A stretch of DNA of 64,000 bases, from the NCBI RefSeq assembly GCF_015712065.1, contig NZ_JACFYZ010000010.1:100058-164057 (forward strand), in the 5' to 3' direction. The position numbers were made by a program, and so were the translations under genes. Under the pieces are notes generated by a model. It was given only the letters and a program-made list of their open reading frames with translations, did not search any database and had not been told where the DNA came from. This DNA comes from Ectopseudomonas chengduensis (GTDB taxonomy: Bacteria; Pseudomonadota; Gammaproteobacteria; Pseudomonadales; Pseudomonadaceae). Position 1 is the first letter of the stretch. Each line of letters opens with the position of its first letter. Of the stretch, positions 33,965-42,093 are shown in pieces.

Positions 33965-34909
33965 TTACATCTTCTTTGCAGCCCGGGCTTGGCTCTTTTG
34001 TGCTGGGTAGCCGGACTCCCAGTCGACCTGCTCAAACTGTTCGACCAGAAAATTGATAAATGCCCGCACCTTGGATGCCAGGTGTTTGCGGGTTGGGTAG
34101 ACGGCATAAATACCCAGTTCTACCGAGCGATACTCCGGTAGCAACTCCACCAGATCACCCCGCCGAAGATCCTCACTTACCATAAAGCTTGGCTGCAGCA
34201 AAATGCCGCCAGCAGTCAACGCAATAGATCGGCATGTATCACCGTTATTGCAGCGAATGACCGAACGCGTGTTGACCTTATGCTCGCCATCGGGCCCGGT
34301 AAAACTCCATTCGTTCCCACTGGAAAAGTTGCTATAGGCAATCACCCGGTGCTCGGCCAGGTCTTGCGGCACTTCTACTGGTGCATGGCTTTTGATGTAG
34401 CTCGGGGCTGCACACAGGCGCATCCGCGTGCTGGCAAACCGGCGCCCCACCAGTGAAGAGCTTTCCAACCGGGCGATGCGCACCGCGACGTCATACCCCT
34501 CCTCCACCAAATCGACCTGGCGATCGTTCAGGCTGATATCCAGCTCAATCTTCGGGTTTTGCTCCAAAAAGGCAGTCCACAGCGGCGCCAGGTGCAACAC
34601 ACCAAAACTCACCGGCGCATTGACCCGCAGCACGCCGGCAGGCTCATGGTTGCCCGAAGAAACAGCGCTTTCCGCCTCCCCCATCAACGCCAGCACTTCC
34701 CGCGCTTGCTGGTAGAAAACCCGTCCTTCTTCGGTCAGTGATAAGCGTCGCGTGGTGCGTTGCAGCAGGCGTACGCCCAGGCGTTCCTCCAGCGCATTTA
34801 CATGCCTGGAAACGGCGGCCTTGGACATTTCCAGCGCATCGACGGCACCGACAAAGCTGCCCTTGTCGACCACGGCGCAAAACACCTGCATCTCCAACGC
34901 GCGATCCAT
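33965..34909 (-). CDS. LysR-family regulator
   Basis: 314 residues: winged helix at 1-60 (MQVFCAVVDKGSFVGAVDAL, then KAAVSRHVNALEERLGVRLL) and a substrate-binding domain from about 90. It is of the CrgA/YafC-like branch with the RTTRRLSLTEEG motif. It is divergent from the NADP-dependent reductase gene. The intergenic region carries a 29-bp motif that recurs ahead of a dioxygenase gene 4.6 kb away. Confidence 0.9.
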   Translation of the reverse strand: MDRALEMQVFCAVVDKGSFVGAVDALEMSKAAVSRHVNALEERLGVRLLQRTTRRLSLTEEGRVFYQQAREVLALMGEAESAVSSGNHEPAGVLRVNAPVSFGVLHLAPLWTAFLEQNPKIELDISLNDRQVDLVEEGYDVAVRIARLESSSLVGRRFASTRMRLCAAPSYIKSHAPVEVPQDLAEHRVIAYSNFSSGNEWSFTGPDGEHKVNTRSVIRCNNGDTCRSIALTAGGILLQPSFMVSEDLRRGDLVELLPEYRSVELGIYAVYPTRKHLASKVRAFINFLVEQFEQVDWESGYPAQKSQARAAKKM

Positions 34910-34950
34910 TATTGCCTCACTTATCGGAACTATAAGTCACATTAAATCAT

Positions 34951-34979
34951 GTTTATCTCGTAAATCGAATCTTTAAACT
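34951..34979 (+). promoter_or_regulatory. 29-bp shared promoter motif, copy 1
   Basis: Starts GTTTATCTC and ends AAATCGAATCT-n-TAAACT. It matches the copy at 39520-39548 in 26 of 29 positions. It lies 33 bases upstream of the reductase start, between it and a divergent LysR gene, so it is a candidate regulator site plus promoter. Confidence 0.6.
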
Positions 34980-35012
34980 GGATCCCATCACACACAGCAC
35001 GAGGCAAAAGAC

Positions 35013-35642
35013 ATGAACATTACCCTTATCGGTACCGGCAACATGGGCTCGGCTTTCGCTCAACAGTTGTCCCAGTTTGGACACCATGTTCGTATCACCG
35101 GCCGTGATCTGGACAAGGCGCACGCCCTCGCCGCGCAGCATCAAAACGTCGAAGCATTCGCCGCTGATCAGGCCCTTGGCCAGAACGAAGTGGTGATCGT
35201 CGCCACTGCTTACCAGGACGCCTTAACCGCGCTGAAAAGTCTGGGCAGTCTCGAAGGCAAAGTGGTCATCGACATCACCAACCCGCTGACAGCCGACTAC
35301 ATGGGTCTGACCATCGGCCACAGCACCAGTGCAGCGGAGGAAATCGCCAAGGCGCTGCCAGGTGTGGAGCTGGTCAAGGGCTTCAACACCCTGTTCGCCC
35401 AAGTGCTGGCCAGCGGTCCCACATTTGCCAACGAGCAGCAAGGCAGCGTGTTCCTGGCCAGCGATAGCGCACGAGCCAAACAAACCGCCGTTGCTCTTGC
35501 GCAAAGCCTGGGTTGGAAAACCGTGGATGCCGGCGGTTTGGTAAACGCGCGTTATCTGGAAGCGTTGGCCGGGTTGAACATCTACCTCGGCTATGGCGCA
35601 GGGCTCGGCACGCAGATCGCGCCGGTCTGGCTCAATCGTTAA
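35013..35642 (+). CDS. NADP-dependent (F420-reductase-like) oxidoreductase
   Basis: 209 residues. N-terminal Rossmann motif IGTGNMGSAFAQQL with TGRD after the second strand, a mark of NADP(H) use, and the conserved DITNPLTADYMG block of the NADP:F420 oxidoreductase-like family. In bacteria without F420 these are NADPH-linked reductases of unknown substrate. It is divergent from a LysR gene and followed, after 83 bases, by a DoxX-type membrane protein on the same strand. Confidence 0.8.
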   Translation: MNITLIGTGNMGSAFAQQLSQFGHHVRITGRDLDKAHALAAQHQNVEAFAADQALGQNEVVIVATAYQDALTALKSLGSLEGKVVIDITNPLTADYMGLTIGHSTSAAEEIAKALPGVELVKGFNTLFAQVLASGPTFANEQQGSVFLASDSARAKQTAVALAQSLGWKTVDAGGLVNARYLEALAGLNIYLGYGAGLGTQIAPVWLNR

Positions 35643-35725
35643 TTCCCACTTACCCAATGCCTGGCGCCACGGCCGAAACAGCTGTGGCCCCGGGCAACCC
35701 ACACTCCCCGTATTGGAAAACACCC

Positions 35726-36130
35726 ATGACCGCCGCTAGCCGCACCCTCCCCTATGCCGCCCTGGTACTACGCCTAATCCTTGGCGTGATGTTTCTCGCT
35801 CATGGCCTGACCAAGCTGCTGGTGTTCACCCCGGCCGGCACAGCAGGTTTCTTTGAGTCCGTTGGCTTCTCCGGCTTTCTTGCCTATCCGGTCATTGCCT
35901 TTGAAGTGGTCGGCGGCCTGTTCCTGATCCTTGGTGTACTCGCTCGCTGGGTAGCGGCCCTAGCCACCGTGCAACTGCTGGTGGCAGCAAGCGTGCACTT
36001 CGGTAATGGCTGGAGCTTCACCAACGCCAATGGTGGCTGGGAATACCCGGTCTTTCTGGCATTCACTGCACTGGCCTTGGCGCTGCTGGATGACGGAGCC
36101 TTCGCCTTGAAACGTTCAGCACGTAACTAA
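35726..36130 (+). CDS. DoxX-family membrane protein
   Basis: 134 residues with four hydrophobic segments, beginning LVLRLILGVMFLAHGLTKL, the DoxX signature (arginine and HG in the first helix), and ending in a short charged tail. Inner-membrane protein; relatives are linked to redox or quinone stress, and the role is not established. The ATG at 35726 was chosen because the hydrophobic core starts directly after it. It likely shares a transcript with the reductase gene. Confidence 0.82.
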   Translation: MTAASRTLPYAALVLRLILGVMFLAHGLTKLLVFTPAGTAGFFESVGFSGFLAYPVIAFEVVGGLFLILGVLARWVAALATVQLLVAASVHFGNGWSFTNANGGWEYPVFLAFTALALALLDDGAFALKRSARN

Positions 36131-36291
36131 CCGCTCGCTGCTTTCGGCCAGGTTGCCTTTGCCGGGTTCTCGCCAAACTTGGCAAGGGTAAAATCCAGAA
36201 AGCTTTTCAGCCTTGGTGTCATGCCCCGGTCCGGCGTACGCAGCACATGAAAGGGTCGAGTGGGCATGGGATATCGAGGCAGTTGGACGAT
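36127..36291 (-). pseudogene. C-terminal scar of a LysR regulator
   Basis: The minus frame reads LPRYPMPTRPFHVLRTPDRG, then MTPRLKSFLDFTLAKFGENP, and ends at TAG 36127-36129; upstream it is closed by a stop at 36292. This is the typical last strand and helix of a LysR effector domain. The rest is missing, and an IS200-like scar begins close by. Confidence 0.75.
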
Positions 36292-36319
36292 CTATCCGCT
36301 TGGCTTTCAAGTCTTAAAT

Positions 36320-36722
36320 AAACAAGGTAATCCCCCGGCTTAGCCGAGGGACTCCTTGAGGTTGACCGTGTGATGCGGTCATCAGGAACCTTCTATCTCG
36401 ACCAAGAGATAGGGGTACCCAATGAGAGATTACCAAAGCCTTGCTCACACGAAGTGGGACTGTAAGTACCACGTTGTATTCATCCCGAAGAGGCGTAAGA
36501 AGGCGATCTTCGGAGCGATCCGCAAGCACCTGGGGGGAGGTGCTACATGAGTTGGCGAGGCAGCGTGAGTGCCGGATCGTGGAGGGTCACTTGATGCCAG
36601 AGCCGAGCCCGAACGATAATTTCAAGATGGAGCCGGACTAATGCGACGCGTCGTTCAGCCGACGCGTATCCGGACTTTCAATCCGTAATTCACTAACCCA
36701 CCGACTTCAGTCGGTGGTTGTT
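36320..36722 (+). mobile_element. Degenerate IS200/IS605-type element with both hairpin ends
   Basis: The left-end hairpin lies at 36332-36350 (CCCCCGGC-TTA-GCCGAGGG, imperfect). The tnpA start at 36422 reads MRDYQSLAHTKWDCKYHVVF, then IPKRRKKAIFGAIRKHL, followed by a frameshift into EVLHELARQRECRIVEGHLM, after which the catalytic HUH and Tyr region is missing. The right-end hairpin is a perfect 9-bp stem, CCACCGACT/AGTCGGTGG (36698-36717). The element therefore has both ends but a dead, deleted transposase; it could only move with help from a related TnpA. Exact outer ends are approximate. Confidence 0.8.
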
Positions 36723-36729
36723 TAGTGCT

Positions 36730-36840
36730 ACCACCGGCGTAGACGAACTGATGATTGATGCGCGCATCTACGACCCGACGGCGCGTTGCCGTTCGTATCA
36801 ACTGGCAGCGGAATCGATTGGAGATCTGCTCACTCACTGA
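36730..36840 (+). pseudogene. C-terminal scar of an LLM-type flavin oxidoreductase
   Basis: 36 codons, TTGVDELMIDARIYDPTARC then RSYQLAAESIGDLLTH, ending at TGA 36838-36840. It resembles the C-terminus of luciferase-like monooxygenases (DEL-I...IYD...RL-SYEL). No start; it is cut off by the right end of the IS200-like element. The family call is tentative because the piece is short. Confidence 0.5.
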
Positions 36841-36904
36841 CAGCGTGCGCGCCGGTGACCTTCAGGTCACCCGTGCGGAACACACGTGCCAGGTAGTCAA
36901 GGGT

Positions 36905-37699
36905 TCAGAGGATATCGTCCACCACGCCGCCATCGACCCGCAGCGCAGCGCCGCTGGTGGCTGACGCCTGGGTGGAGCAGATATAGACGACCATATTGGC
37001 GACCTCATCGACCGTGGCCGCACGTTGAATCAACGAGGTGGGACGGTGGGTCATGACGAATTCGGCAGCGACGGCCTCCAAGGATTTGCCGGAGCGGGCA
37101 GACTCTCCTTTGAGCAGCTCAGCCAAGCCATCAGACAGTGTCGGGCCTGGCAGCACGCTGTTAACGGTTACGCCGCTGCCGGCCACACGTTTGGCCAAGC
37201 CACGCGACAACGCCAGTTGCGCCGTCTTGGTTACGCCGTAATGAACCATATCGGCCGGGATATTTCGGGCTGACTCCGAGGAGATAAACACCACCCTACC
37301 CCAACCTCGTTGGACCATGGCTGGAACCAACGCGCGGCTCAGGCGAACACCGGACATTACGTTAGTTTGCCAATAGTCTTCCCAGCAGTCGTCATCGGCC
37401 TCGAAGAAATCGGCCAAACCATAGATGCCGGCGTTGTTGACCAGAATGTCGATGGTGGGAAGCGCAGCTGTAAGAACGCCAACGCCGTCGGCATTGCCCA
37501 GATCAGCCGCGACTCCGCTGAAGGTGGCCTGCGGTACCGCTTCGCTCAAACGTGCCAGGGCTTTTTCGACCGAGCTGTCACTCCGCCCGTTGATGATCAC
37601 GATAGCGCCGGTGAGCGCCAGGCCATGGGCAATGGCGAAGCCGATGCCGCCTGTGGAGGCAGTAACCAAAGCGGTCTTGCCGGCAAGATTGATGTGCAT
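36905..37699 (-). CDS. Short-chain dehydrogenase/reductase (SDR)
   Basis: 264 residues. Cofactor motif TASTGGIGFAIA at about 13-24 (TGxxxGIG variant), NNAG at about 89-92, catalytic Ser in VFISSESA, and the active-site Tyr and Lys in YGVTKTA. NAD(P)-dependent oxidoreductase of unknown substrate; the classical SDR fold is complete. It lies 94 bases downstream of the ABM monooxygenase gene on the same strand and may share its transcript. Confidence 0.88.
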   Translation of the reverse strand: MHINLAGKTALVTASTGGIGFAIAHGLALTGAIVIINGRSDSSVEKALARLSEAVPQATFSGVAADLGNADGVGVLTAALPTIDILVNNAGIYGLADFFEADDDCWEDYWQTNVMSGVRLSRALVPAMVQRGWGRVVFISSESARNIPADMVHYGVTKTAQLALSRGLAKRVAGSGVTVNSVLPGPTLSDGLAELLKGESARSGKSLEAVAAEFVMTHRPTSLIQRAATVDEVANMVVYICSTQASATSGAALRVDGGVVDDIL

Positions 37700-37781
37700 G
37701 CGTATTGACCCTCTAGCGCCAGGTAGTACCCGGCAGGTTAGATCGGTTGCTGAATAGTCAGCGGTCTTGTCCGCCGGCTAC

Positions 37782-37799
37782 TGACTGGCGGTGTCAGGT
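37782..37799. repeat. 18-bp direct repeat, copy 1
   Basis: TGACTGGCGGTGTCAGGT, identical to 41839-41856. This copy overlaps the stop codon of the ABM monooxygenase gene. Confidence 0.85.
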
Positions 37800-38150
37800 C
37801 CGGGTAAACCCATCAAACGGATTCATGTACACCGCGCCAAAGGCATCCAGGTGCTTGCGCGTCGGCGCGTCTGGGTTGCCATAAACTAGCAGGCTGGTGA
37901 TTTTCACCAGCTCGAGAAACTTTTCGCCGAACGGCGCGAAGGTTTCTTCAATATGGTTAACGACAGCATCGGCACGGTAACGCTCGATAATGTGCACCTC
38001 AGTGCGAGCCTCGTTGACGCTGTATTCGTACATCAAGGTGCCAGGCTCTTCGCTCGTAGCGGCGACAATCTTGGCAACCAGCGTTTTAAATTCAGGGAAG
38101 TCTTCCGGAGCCAGGCTTAGGGTAAAAATGCTGATGACTTCGTCTTTCAT
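37794..38150 (-). CDS. Antibiotic-biosynthesis-monooxygenase (ABM/YgiN-like) protein
   Basis: 118 residues, ferredoxin-like fold with the ABM pattern: ISIFTLSLAPEDFPEFKTLV, EEPGTLMYEYSVNEARTEVH, IIERYRADAVVNHI. Relatives are cofactor-free quinol monooxygenases or heme-degrading enzymes; quinol is more likely in this redox-gene setting. It is divergent from a LysR gene (38313), and the shared 162-base region holds a palindrome. Confidence 0.8.
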   Translation of the reverse strand: MKDEVISIFTLSLAPEDFPEFKTLVAKIVAATSEEPGTLMYEYSVNEARTEVHIIERYRADAVVNHIEETFAPFGEKFLELVKITSLLVYGNPDAPTRKHLDAFGAVYMNPFDGFTRT

Positions 38151-38268
38151 GGGGCGTCCTCACAGAAGTAAATGACCAACCCCATGCGATAGATGCAGAG
38201 GGTTGCTGAGTCAGCAGCCATGCTAAGGTAGAGCAGCAAGCTGATAAACAACCTTGAAATCACAGATA

Positions 38269-38287
38269 GGTAGCGTAATTTGCTACC
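38269..38287. promoter_or_regulatory. Palindrome GGTAGC-N7-GCTACC, probable LysR site
   Basis: Perfect 6-bp arms around GTAATTT, 25 bases ahead of the LysR start and 118 from the divergent ABM gene. The T-Nn-A form suits a LysR-type binding site that controls both genes. Confidence 0.65.
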
Positions 38288-38312
38288 AACTCTTGCGCCT
38301 AGGAAAACGGCA

Positions 38313-39212
38313 ATGACCTCCGAAGATTCCTTCAGCGGCATCCATATTTTTCTCGCCACCGCCCGCTCTGCGACCTTCACAGAGGCAGCCGAGCGCCTGG
38401 GGCTGTCCAAGTCGGCCGTAGGTAAGGCGATTGCACGGCTGGAGGCACGGGTGGGTACCAGCCTGTTTTATCGCTCGACCCGCCGCTTGTCCCTGTCTCC
38501 GGATGGCGAGGCCTACTTCACCGTGTGGTCCAATGCGCTGGAGGAGATCAAGGCCACCGAGAGCAACCTCGGCAACAAGTTAGGCGTGCCCACAGGGCGC
38601 TTGCGGGTGGACATGCCGGTCGCGTTCGGTAAACAGGTGGTACTGCCGGTGCTACTGGAGATGAGCAAACGCTTCCCGCAGTTGCAACTGACCTTGACCT
38701 TTAGCGACCAACTGGTGGACCTGACGGAAGAAGGTATCGACCTGGCCATTCGTTTTGGCAGCGTCGACAACGTCCCCGGCCTGGTGGCCAGACGCCTGAC
38801 GTCACACCGCTGGGTAACCTGTGCAGCGCCGGGTTATCTGGAAGAATATGGTACGCCGTTGACGCTCGAGGACATGGGCCAGCACCGCAGCATCGTCGGC
38901 TATCGCCGCGGCAGCCTAATGCCCTGGAAAATGGCCCAGGCCGGGCAATCCTTGAAGTTCTCGCCACCACCGACCTATCAGTTTGACGATGCCGAAGCGA
39001 TGATTGAAGCCACGCGAGCCGGCCTCGGTATTTGCCAGATGCCGCTCTGTCTATTTGAAAAGGACATCGCCCAGCAGGTTGTTGTTACGGTACTCGAGCC
39101 CTTTGAACCGGCGCCTGTCGAGGTCCACGCACTATGGTCGAAGAGCAATCATCTGCGGCCCAAAATTCGTTACCTGGTCGACGAGTTATTGAAGCTGTAT
39201 GGCCACAGCTAA
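38313..39212 (+). CDS. LysR-family regulator
   Basis: 299 residues. Winged helix FLATARSATFTEAAERLGLS then KSAVGKAIARLEARVGTSLF, followed by the RSTRRLSLSPDG linker and the effector domain. ATG 38313 has AGGA at suitable spacing; the longer frame from 38280 has no such signal. It is divergent from the ABM monooxygenase gene, with a palindrome between, so it probably controls the ABM-SDR unit. Confidence 0.9.
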   Translation: MTSEDSFSGIHIFLATARSATFTEAAERLGLSKSAVGKAIARLEARVGTSLFYRSTRRLSLSPDGEAYFTVWSNALEEIKATESNLGNKLGVPTGRLRVDMPVAFGKQVVLPVLLEMSKRFPQLQLTLTFSDQLVDLTEEGIDLAIRFGSVDNVPGLVARRLTSHRWVTCAAPGYLEEYGTPLTLEDMGQHRSIVGYRRGSLMPWKMAQAGQSLKFSPPPTYQFDDAEAMIEATRAGLGICQMPLCLFEKDIAQQVVVTVLEPFEPAPVEVHALWSKSNHLRPKIRYLVDELLKLYGHS

Positions 39213-39519
39213 CGGCAGAACGGACAGCTACTGCGCGACCTTGGCGCGGGGTTGATCAACGCCAGCCCCATTAACTCAGGGTGCCACTCAGCAGCCATAG
39301 CGATGAGCGCGGACTGATCTGTAACAAAGCCAGGGAGCCCCCAAATACTAGAGCCCGCCGACCAGGGATCTACTCACCAACCTGCGTTCTGGCCAGGCGC
39401 AGGGGGCAATATTGGCACCTTGATGTGTAGCTCAGCGCTCCGGCTGGCAGCGGCCTGAAGAGTCGACAAGTGACCGCCAATTATCCCGGTTTTCGAGATA
39501 GTTATTCACCAATATCTGA
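39213..39519. other. Gene-free stretch upstream of the dioxygenase operon
   Basis: No supported gene on either strand and no recognisable scar. The promoter motif of the next operon follows directly. Confidence 0.4.
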
Positions 39520-39548
39520 GTTTATCTCCAAAATCGAATCTATAAACT
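39520..39548 (+). promoter_or_regulatory. 29-bp shared promoter motif, copy 2
   Basis: GTTTATCTC...AAATCGAATCT-n-TAAACT, 26 of 29 positions identical to 34951-34979. It lies 126 bases ahead of the DODA dioxygenase start, same orientation relative to the gene as copy 1. Confidence 0.6.
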
Positions 39549-39674
39549 TTGAGCCATCCCCAGCCAATCAGTGCGCTGTGGGTAGGCAGGTCAGTGAGCG
39601 GCGCACACGCTTTGCAACGCCGATCAGTCCACCTCTTGCTGCTGCGGCCCCAATATCTAAGCAGGATTTCAACC

Positions 39675-40490
39675 ATGAGTCTGGCCTATCCAGTGTTGTT
39701 CGTGTCCCACGGAGCACCAACCTTTGCCATCGAACCCGGCCAGGCCGGGGCACGCCTGGCTGAGCTAGGCCGAGCGCTGCCACGGCCTAGCGCCATCGTA
39801 ATCGTCTCTCCTCACTGGATGACCCGTGGGAGCGTGCGTGTAGGCAGCAGCAAGGCGCCGGAAACCATTCACGACTTCGGAGGCTTTCCGCAAGCACTGT
39901 ATCGCCTGCAATACCCTGCAACCGGCAATCCTGCATTGGCCGAGCAAATCTGCAACCTGCTTTCCCGCAATGGGATTGCCGCAACTACCGAATCGAATCG
40001 AGGCCTGGACCACGGCGCCTGGGTGCCGTTGCTGCACCTATTGCCCACTGCGGATATCCCGGTGGTCCAAGTGTCCATGCCCCACCCGCTCAATCCATTG
40101 GGTGCCTGGCAGCTTGGCCAGGCACTCAAGCCGCTGCGCGATCAGGGCGTGCTGATCATTGGCTCCGGCAGTCTGACCCATAACCTTTATGAGTTCCGTA
40201 GCAACTACGGCGACCCGGCTGAGTACGTAGCGCGTTTTTCCGACTGGATCCGTGACGCCCTGCAAGCCGGTGACCTGCCAGCGCTGCTCGCCTACCGCCG
40301 CAATGCCCCGGAGGCCGAGCGTGCGCACCCCAGTGAAGAACATTTGTTGCCGCTATTTCTGGCGCTCGGTGCCGCAGGCGAGCACTACGCCGTGGATGTG
40401 CTAGAGGGCGGTGTCGCCGACGGCGTACTGGCTATGGACAGCTACCTGTTCAAAAGCCCAACCGCCACTCAGGAGATTACTCAAGCATGA
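39675..40490 (+). CDS. DODA-type (LigB-like) extradiol dioxygenase, YgiD family
   Basis: 271 residues. The class III extradiol fold with metal-site sequences FVSHGAPTFAIE (His), SPHW (His), LDHGAWVPL (His/Asp) and GSGSLTHNL (His). Enzymes of this group open catechol-type rings (4,5-DOPA and relatives) with Fe(II)/Zn(II); the natural substrate of most bacterial members is unknown. AGGA precedes ATG 39675; the longer frame lacks a signal. The stop overlaps the next gene's ATG (ATGA), so they are co-translated. Confidence 0.87.
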   Translation: MSLAYPVLFVSHGAPTFAIEPGQAGARLAELGRALPRPSAIVIVSPHWMTRGSVRVGSSKAPETIHDFGGFPQALYRLQYPATGNPALAEQICNLLSRNGIAATTESNRGLDHGAWVPLLHLLPTADIPVVQVSMPHPLNPLGAWQLGQALKPLRDQGVLIIGSGSLTHNLYEFRSNYGDPAEYVARFSDWIRDALQAGDLPALLAYRRNAPEAERAHPSEEHLLPLFLALGAAGEHYAVDVLEGGVADGVLAMDSYLFKSPTATQEITQA

Positions 40491-41158
40491 ACCTGCCACT
40501 AGCCATTTCAGAACTGCAGCAAGAACCGCAATCCGGCCTTGTCTATCGTCGGGTAATCCGTGCTGCTGCCCCTCGTGCACGTCTCCTGCTATTGCATGGT
40601 GTAGGCGGTAATGAAACCAATCTGGCAGGCCTTTCCGGCTTTATCCCAGAAGGAATTGAAATATTGCTGGTACGCAGCCGCCTGCAAATCGCAGCTGAGG
40701 GCTTTGCCTGGTTTCAGGTAAATTTCACCAACGAAGGCCCGGTGATCGTTGAAGAGCAAGCGGAAACCAGCCGCCAGAAACTAGTGGAGCTTGTAACTGC
40801 CTTACCACAAATGCCTACAGTGATAGCTGGCTTTAGCCAGGGCGGTATTCTCAGTGCAAGCGTCGGGCTTAGCGCCCCTCATTGCGTGCTAGGCTTTGGC
40901 TTGTTCAGCGGCAGAATTCTCCCTGAGCTGGCACCACACATTGCCAGCGCTCAAGCATTGAGTTCGCTATCGGCGTTTATTGCTCATGGCTATGGTGATA
41001 ACAAGCTCCCCGTGTCTTGGGCACAAAAAGCGGATGCCTGGTTGCACCAACTGAACGTGCATCATGAAACATACCTGTACGACATGGGCCACGAAATCAC
41101 CAATGAAGAAGTGGAAGATTTCATTCAGTGGCTGAAGCCTGTATTGAACATCGCCTGA
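40487..41158 (+). CDS. Alpha/beta hydrolase, carboxylesterase/phospholipase type
   Basis: 223 residues. Catalytic triad Ser117 (GFSQGG), Asp171 (GYGDNKLP) and His202 (DMGHEI), with the oxyanion loop LLLLHGVGGNETNL. It resembles the YpfH/dienelactone-hydrolase-like serine hydrolases. Fused by ATGA overlap to a ring-opening dioxygenase, it may hydrolyse the ring-fission product, but this is inference. Confidence 0.87.
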   Translation: MNLPLAISELQQEPQSGLVYRRVIRAAAPRARLLLLHGVGGNETNLAGLSGFIPEGIEILLVRSRLQIAAEGFAWFQVNFTNEGPVIVEEQAETSRQKLVELVTALPQMPTVIAGFSQGGILSASVGLSAPHCVLGFGLFSGRILPELAPHIASAQALSSLSAFIAHGYGDNKLPVSWAQKADAWLHQLNVHHETYLYDMGHEITNEEVEDFIQWLKPVLNIA

Positions 41159-41167
41159 GCGACCTTG

Positions 41168-41500
41168 ATGGTGAACTCCCGCAGTAAACTTACGGAAGTG
41201 GATCTACTTCTTAAAGCGTTAGCCAGCCCCCAGCGCCGGTTGATCCTTGAGTGGCTCCGTGACCCAGAGAAACACTTTCCGCAGCAGGAACATGCATTCC
41301 TGCTCGGTGTGTGTGCCGGCCAGATTGAGCGCAAGTGCAAGTTGGCCCAATCGACCGTGTCCGATCACTTGCGCACGCTGCATCGCACAGGATTGATTAC
41401 TTGCCAAAAGCTCGGCCCGATCCATTTTTTTCAAACGCTGCGAATACACCATCGAAATGCTGGTGAAAACATTGAAAGCGATGCTGTAAAGGGGATTTGA
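41168..41500 (+). CDS. ArsR-family regulator
   Basis: 110 residues from ATG 41168. Winged helix: LLKALASPQRRLILEWLRDP, CAGQIERKCKLAQSTVSDHL, RTLHRTGLITCQKLG. No Cys-rich metal motif is evident. The C-terminal 25 residues (RIHHRNAGENIESDAV) do not look like the usual last helix of the family and may reflect a frameshift. It starts nine bases after the hydrolase stop and likely belongs to the same transcript. Confidence 0.75.
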   Translation: MVNSRSKLTEVDLLLKALASPQRRLILEWLRDPEKHFPQQEHAFLLGVCAGQIERKCKLAQSTVSDHLRTLHRTGLITCQKLGPIHFFQTLRIHHRNAGENIESDAVKGI

Positions 41501-41510
41501 GAGCTCTGCC

Positions 41511-41795
41511 ATGACTATTCGCGAGGACACATTTGCATCCATCGATCTCAATTTATTGGTGGTTTTTATGTGTATTTACAAGGAACAAAGTATAACGTTA
41601 GCAGCCAAGAGTCTTGGCGTAACACAGCCAGCCGTAAGCAATTCGCTGGTCAAGCTACGTGACAAATTTAATGATCCGCTCTTTACTCGTTCGGGCAGGG
41701 GTATTGTGGCAACACCGAAAGCGAAAAAAATTGCTTCTGAATTATGTCCAGCGATGAGACTGATTACAGCCACACTAGCATCGAACTTTAGATAA
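41511..41795 (+). pseudogene. LysR-type regulator reduced to its DNA-binding domain
   Basis: 94 residues: LNLLVVFMCIYKEQSITLAA, TQPAVSNSLVKLRDKFNDPL, RSGRGIVATPKAKK. The frame stops where the linker to the effector domain should begin. Full-length relatives are about 300 residues, so this is most likely a truncated gene, cut at the edge of a region marked by the 18-bp repeat and recombinases. A stand-alone DNA-binding protein is possible. Confidence 0.75.
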
Positions 41796-41838
41796 TCCTC
41801 TTTGCAGCAGAGCACTATTGGCCTGCTCTAACCTCTCA

Positions 41839-41856
41839 TGACTGGCGGTGTCAGGT
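41839..41856. repeat. 18-bp direct repeat, copy 2
   Basis: TGACTGGCGGTGTCAGGT, identical to 37782-37799. It follows the truncated LysR gene by 43 bases and precedes the recombinase pair. Confidence 0.85.
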
Positions 41857-42093
41857 GGACTGACAGATGACTGGAGTCTATGTCGCTGGTGGCATCATGT
41901 TATGCCGACGCAAGCTGAACATTCCTGTCTGTAATTGAGCAATCATCTGATGGCGAACTCTCATGGTTTACCGTCGCCCTTTCGATACGTATCAATAACA
42001 CCAGCCACATCAAGGCCAAAGCCCAGCATTGGGTGTAATTGCTCCGCGGAAACAAAGCAGCCATCACCGGAAGTGCTGAATGGCTTGAGGCGG

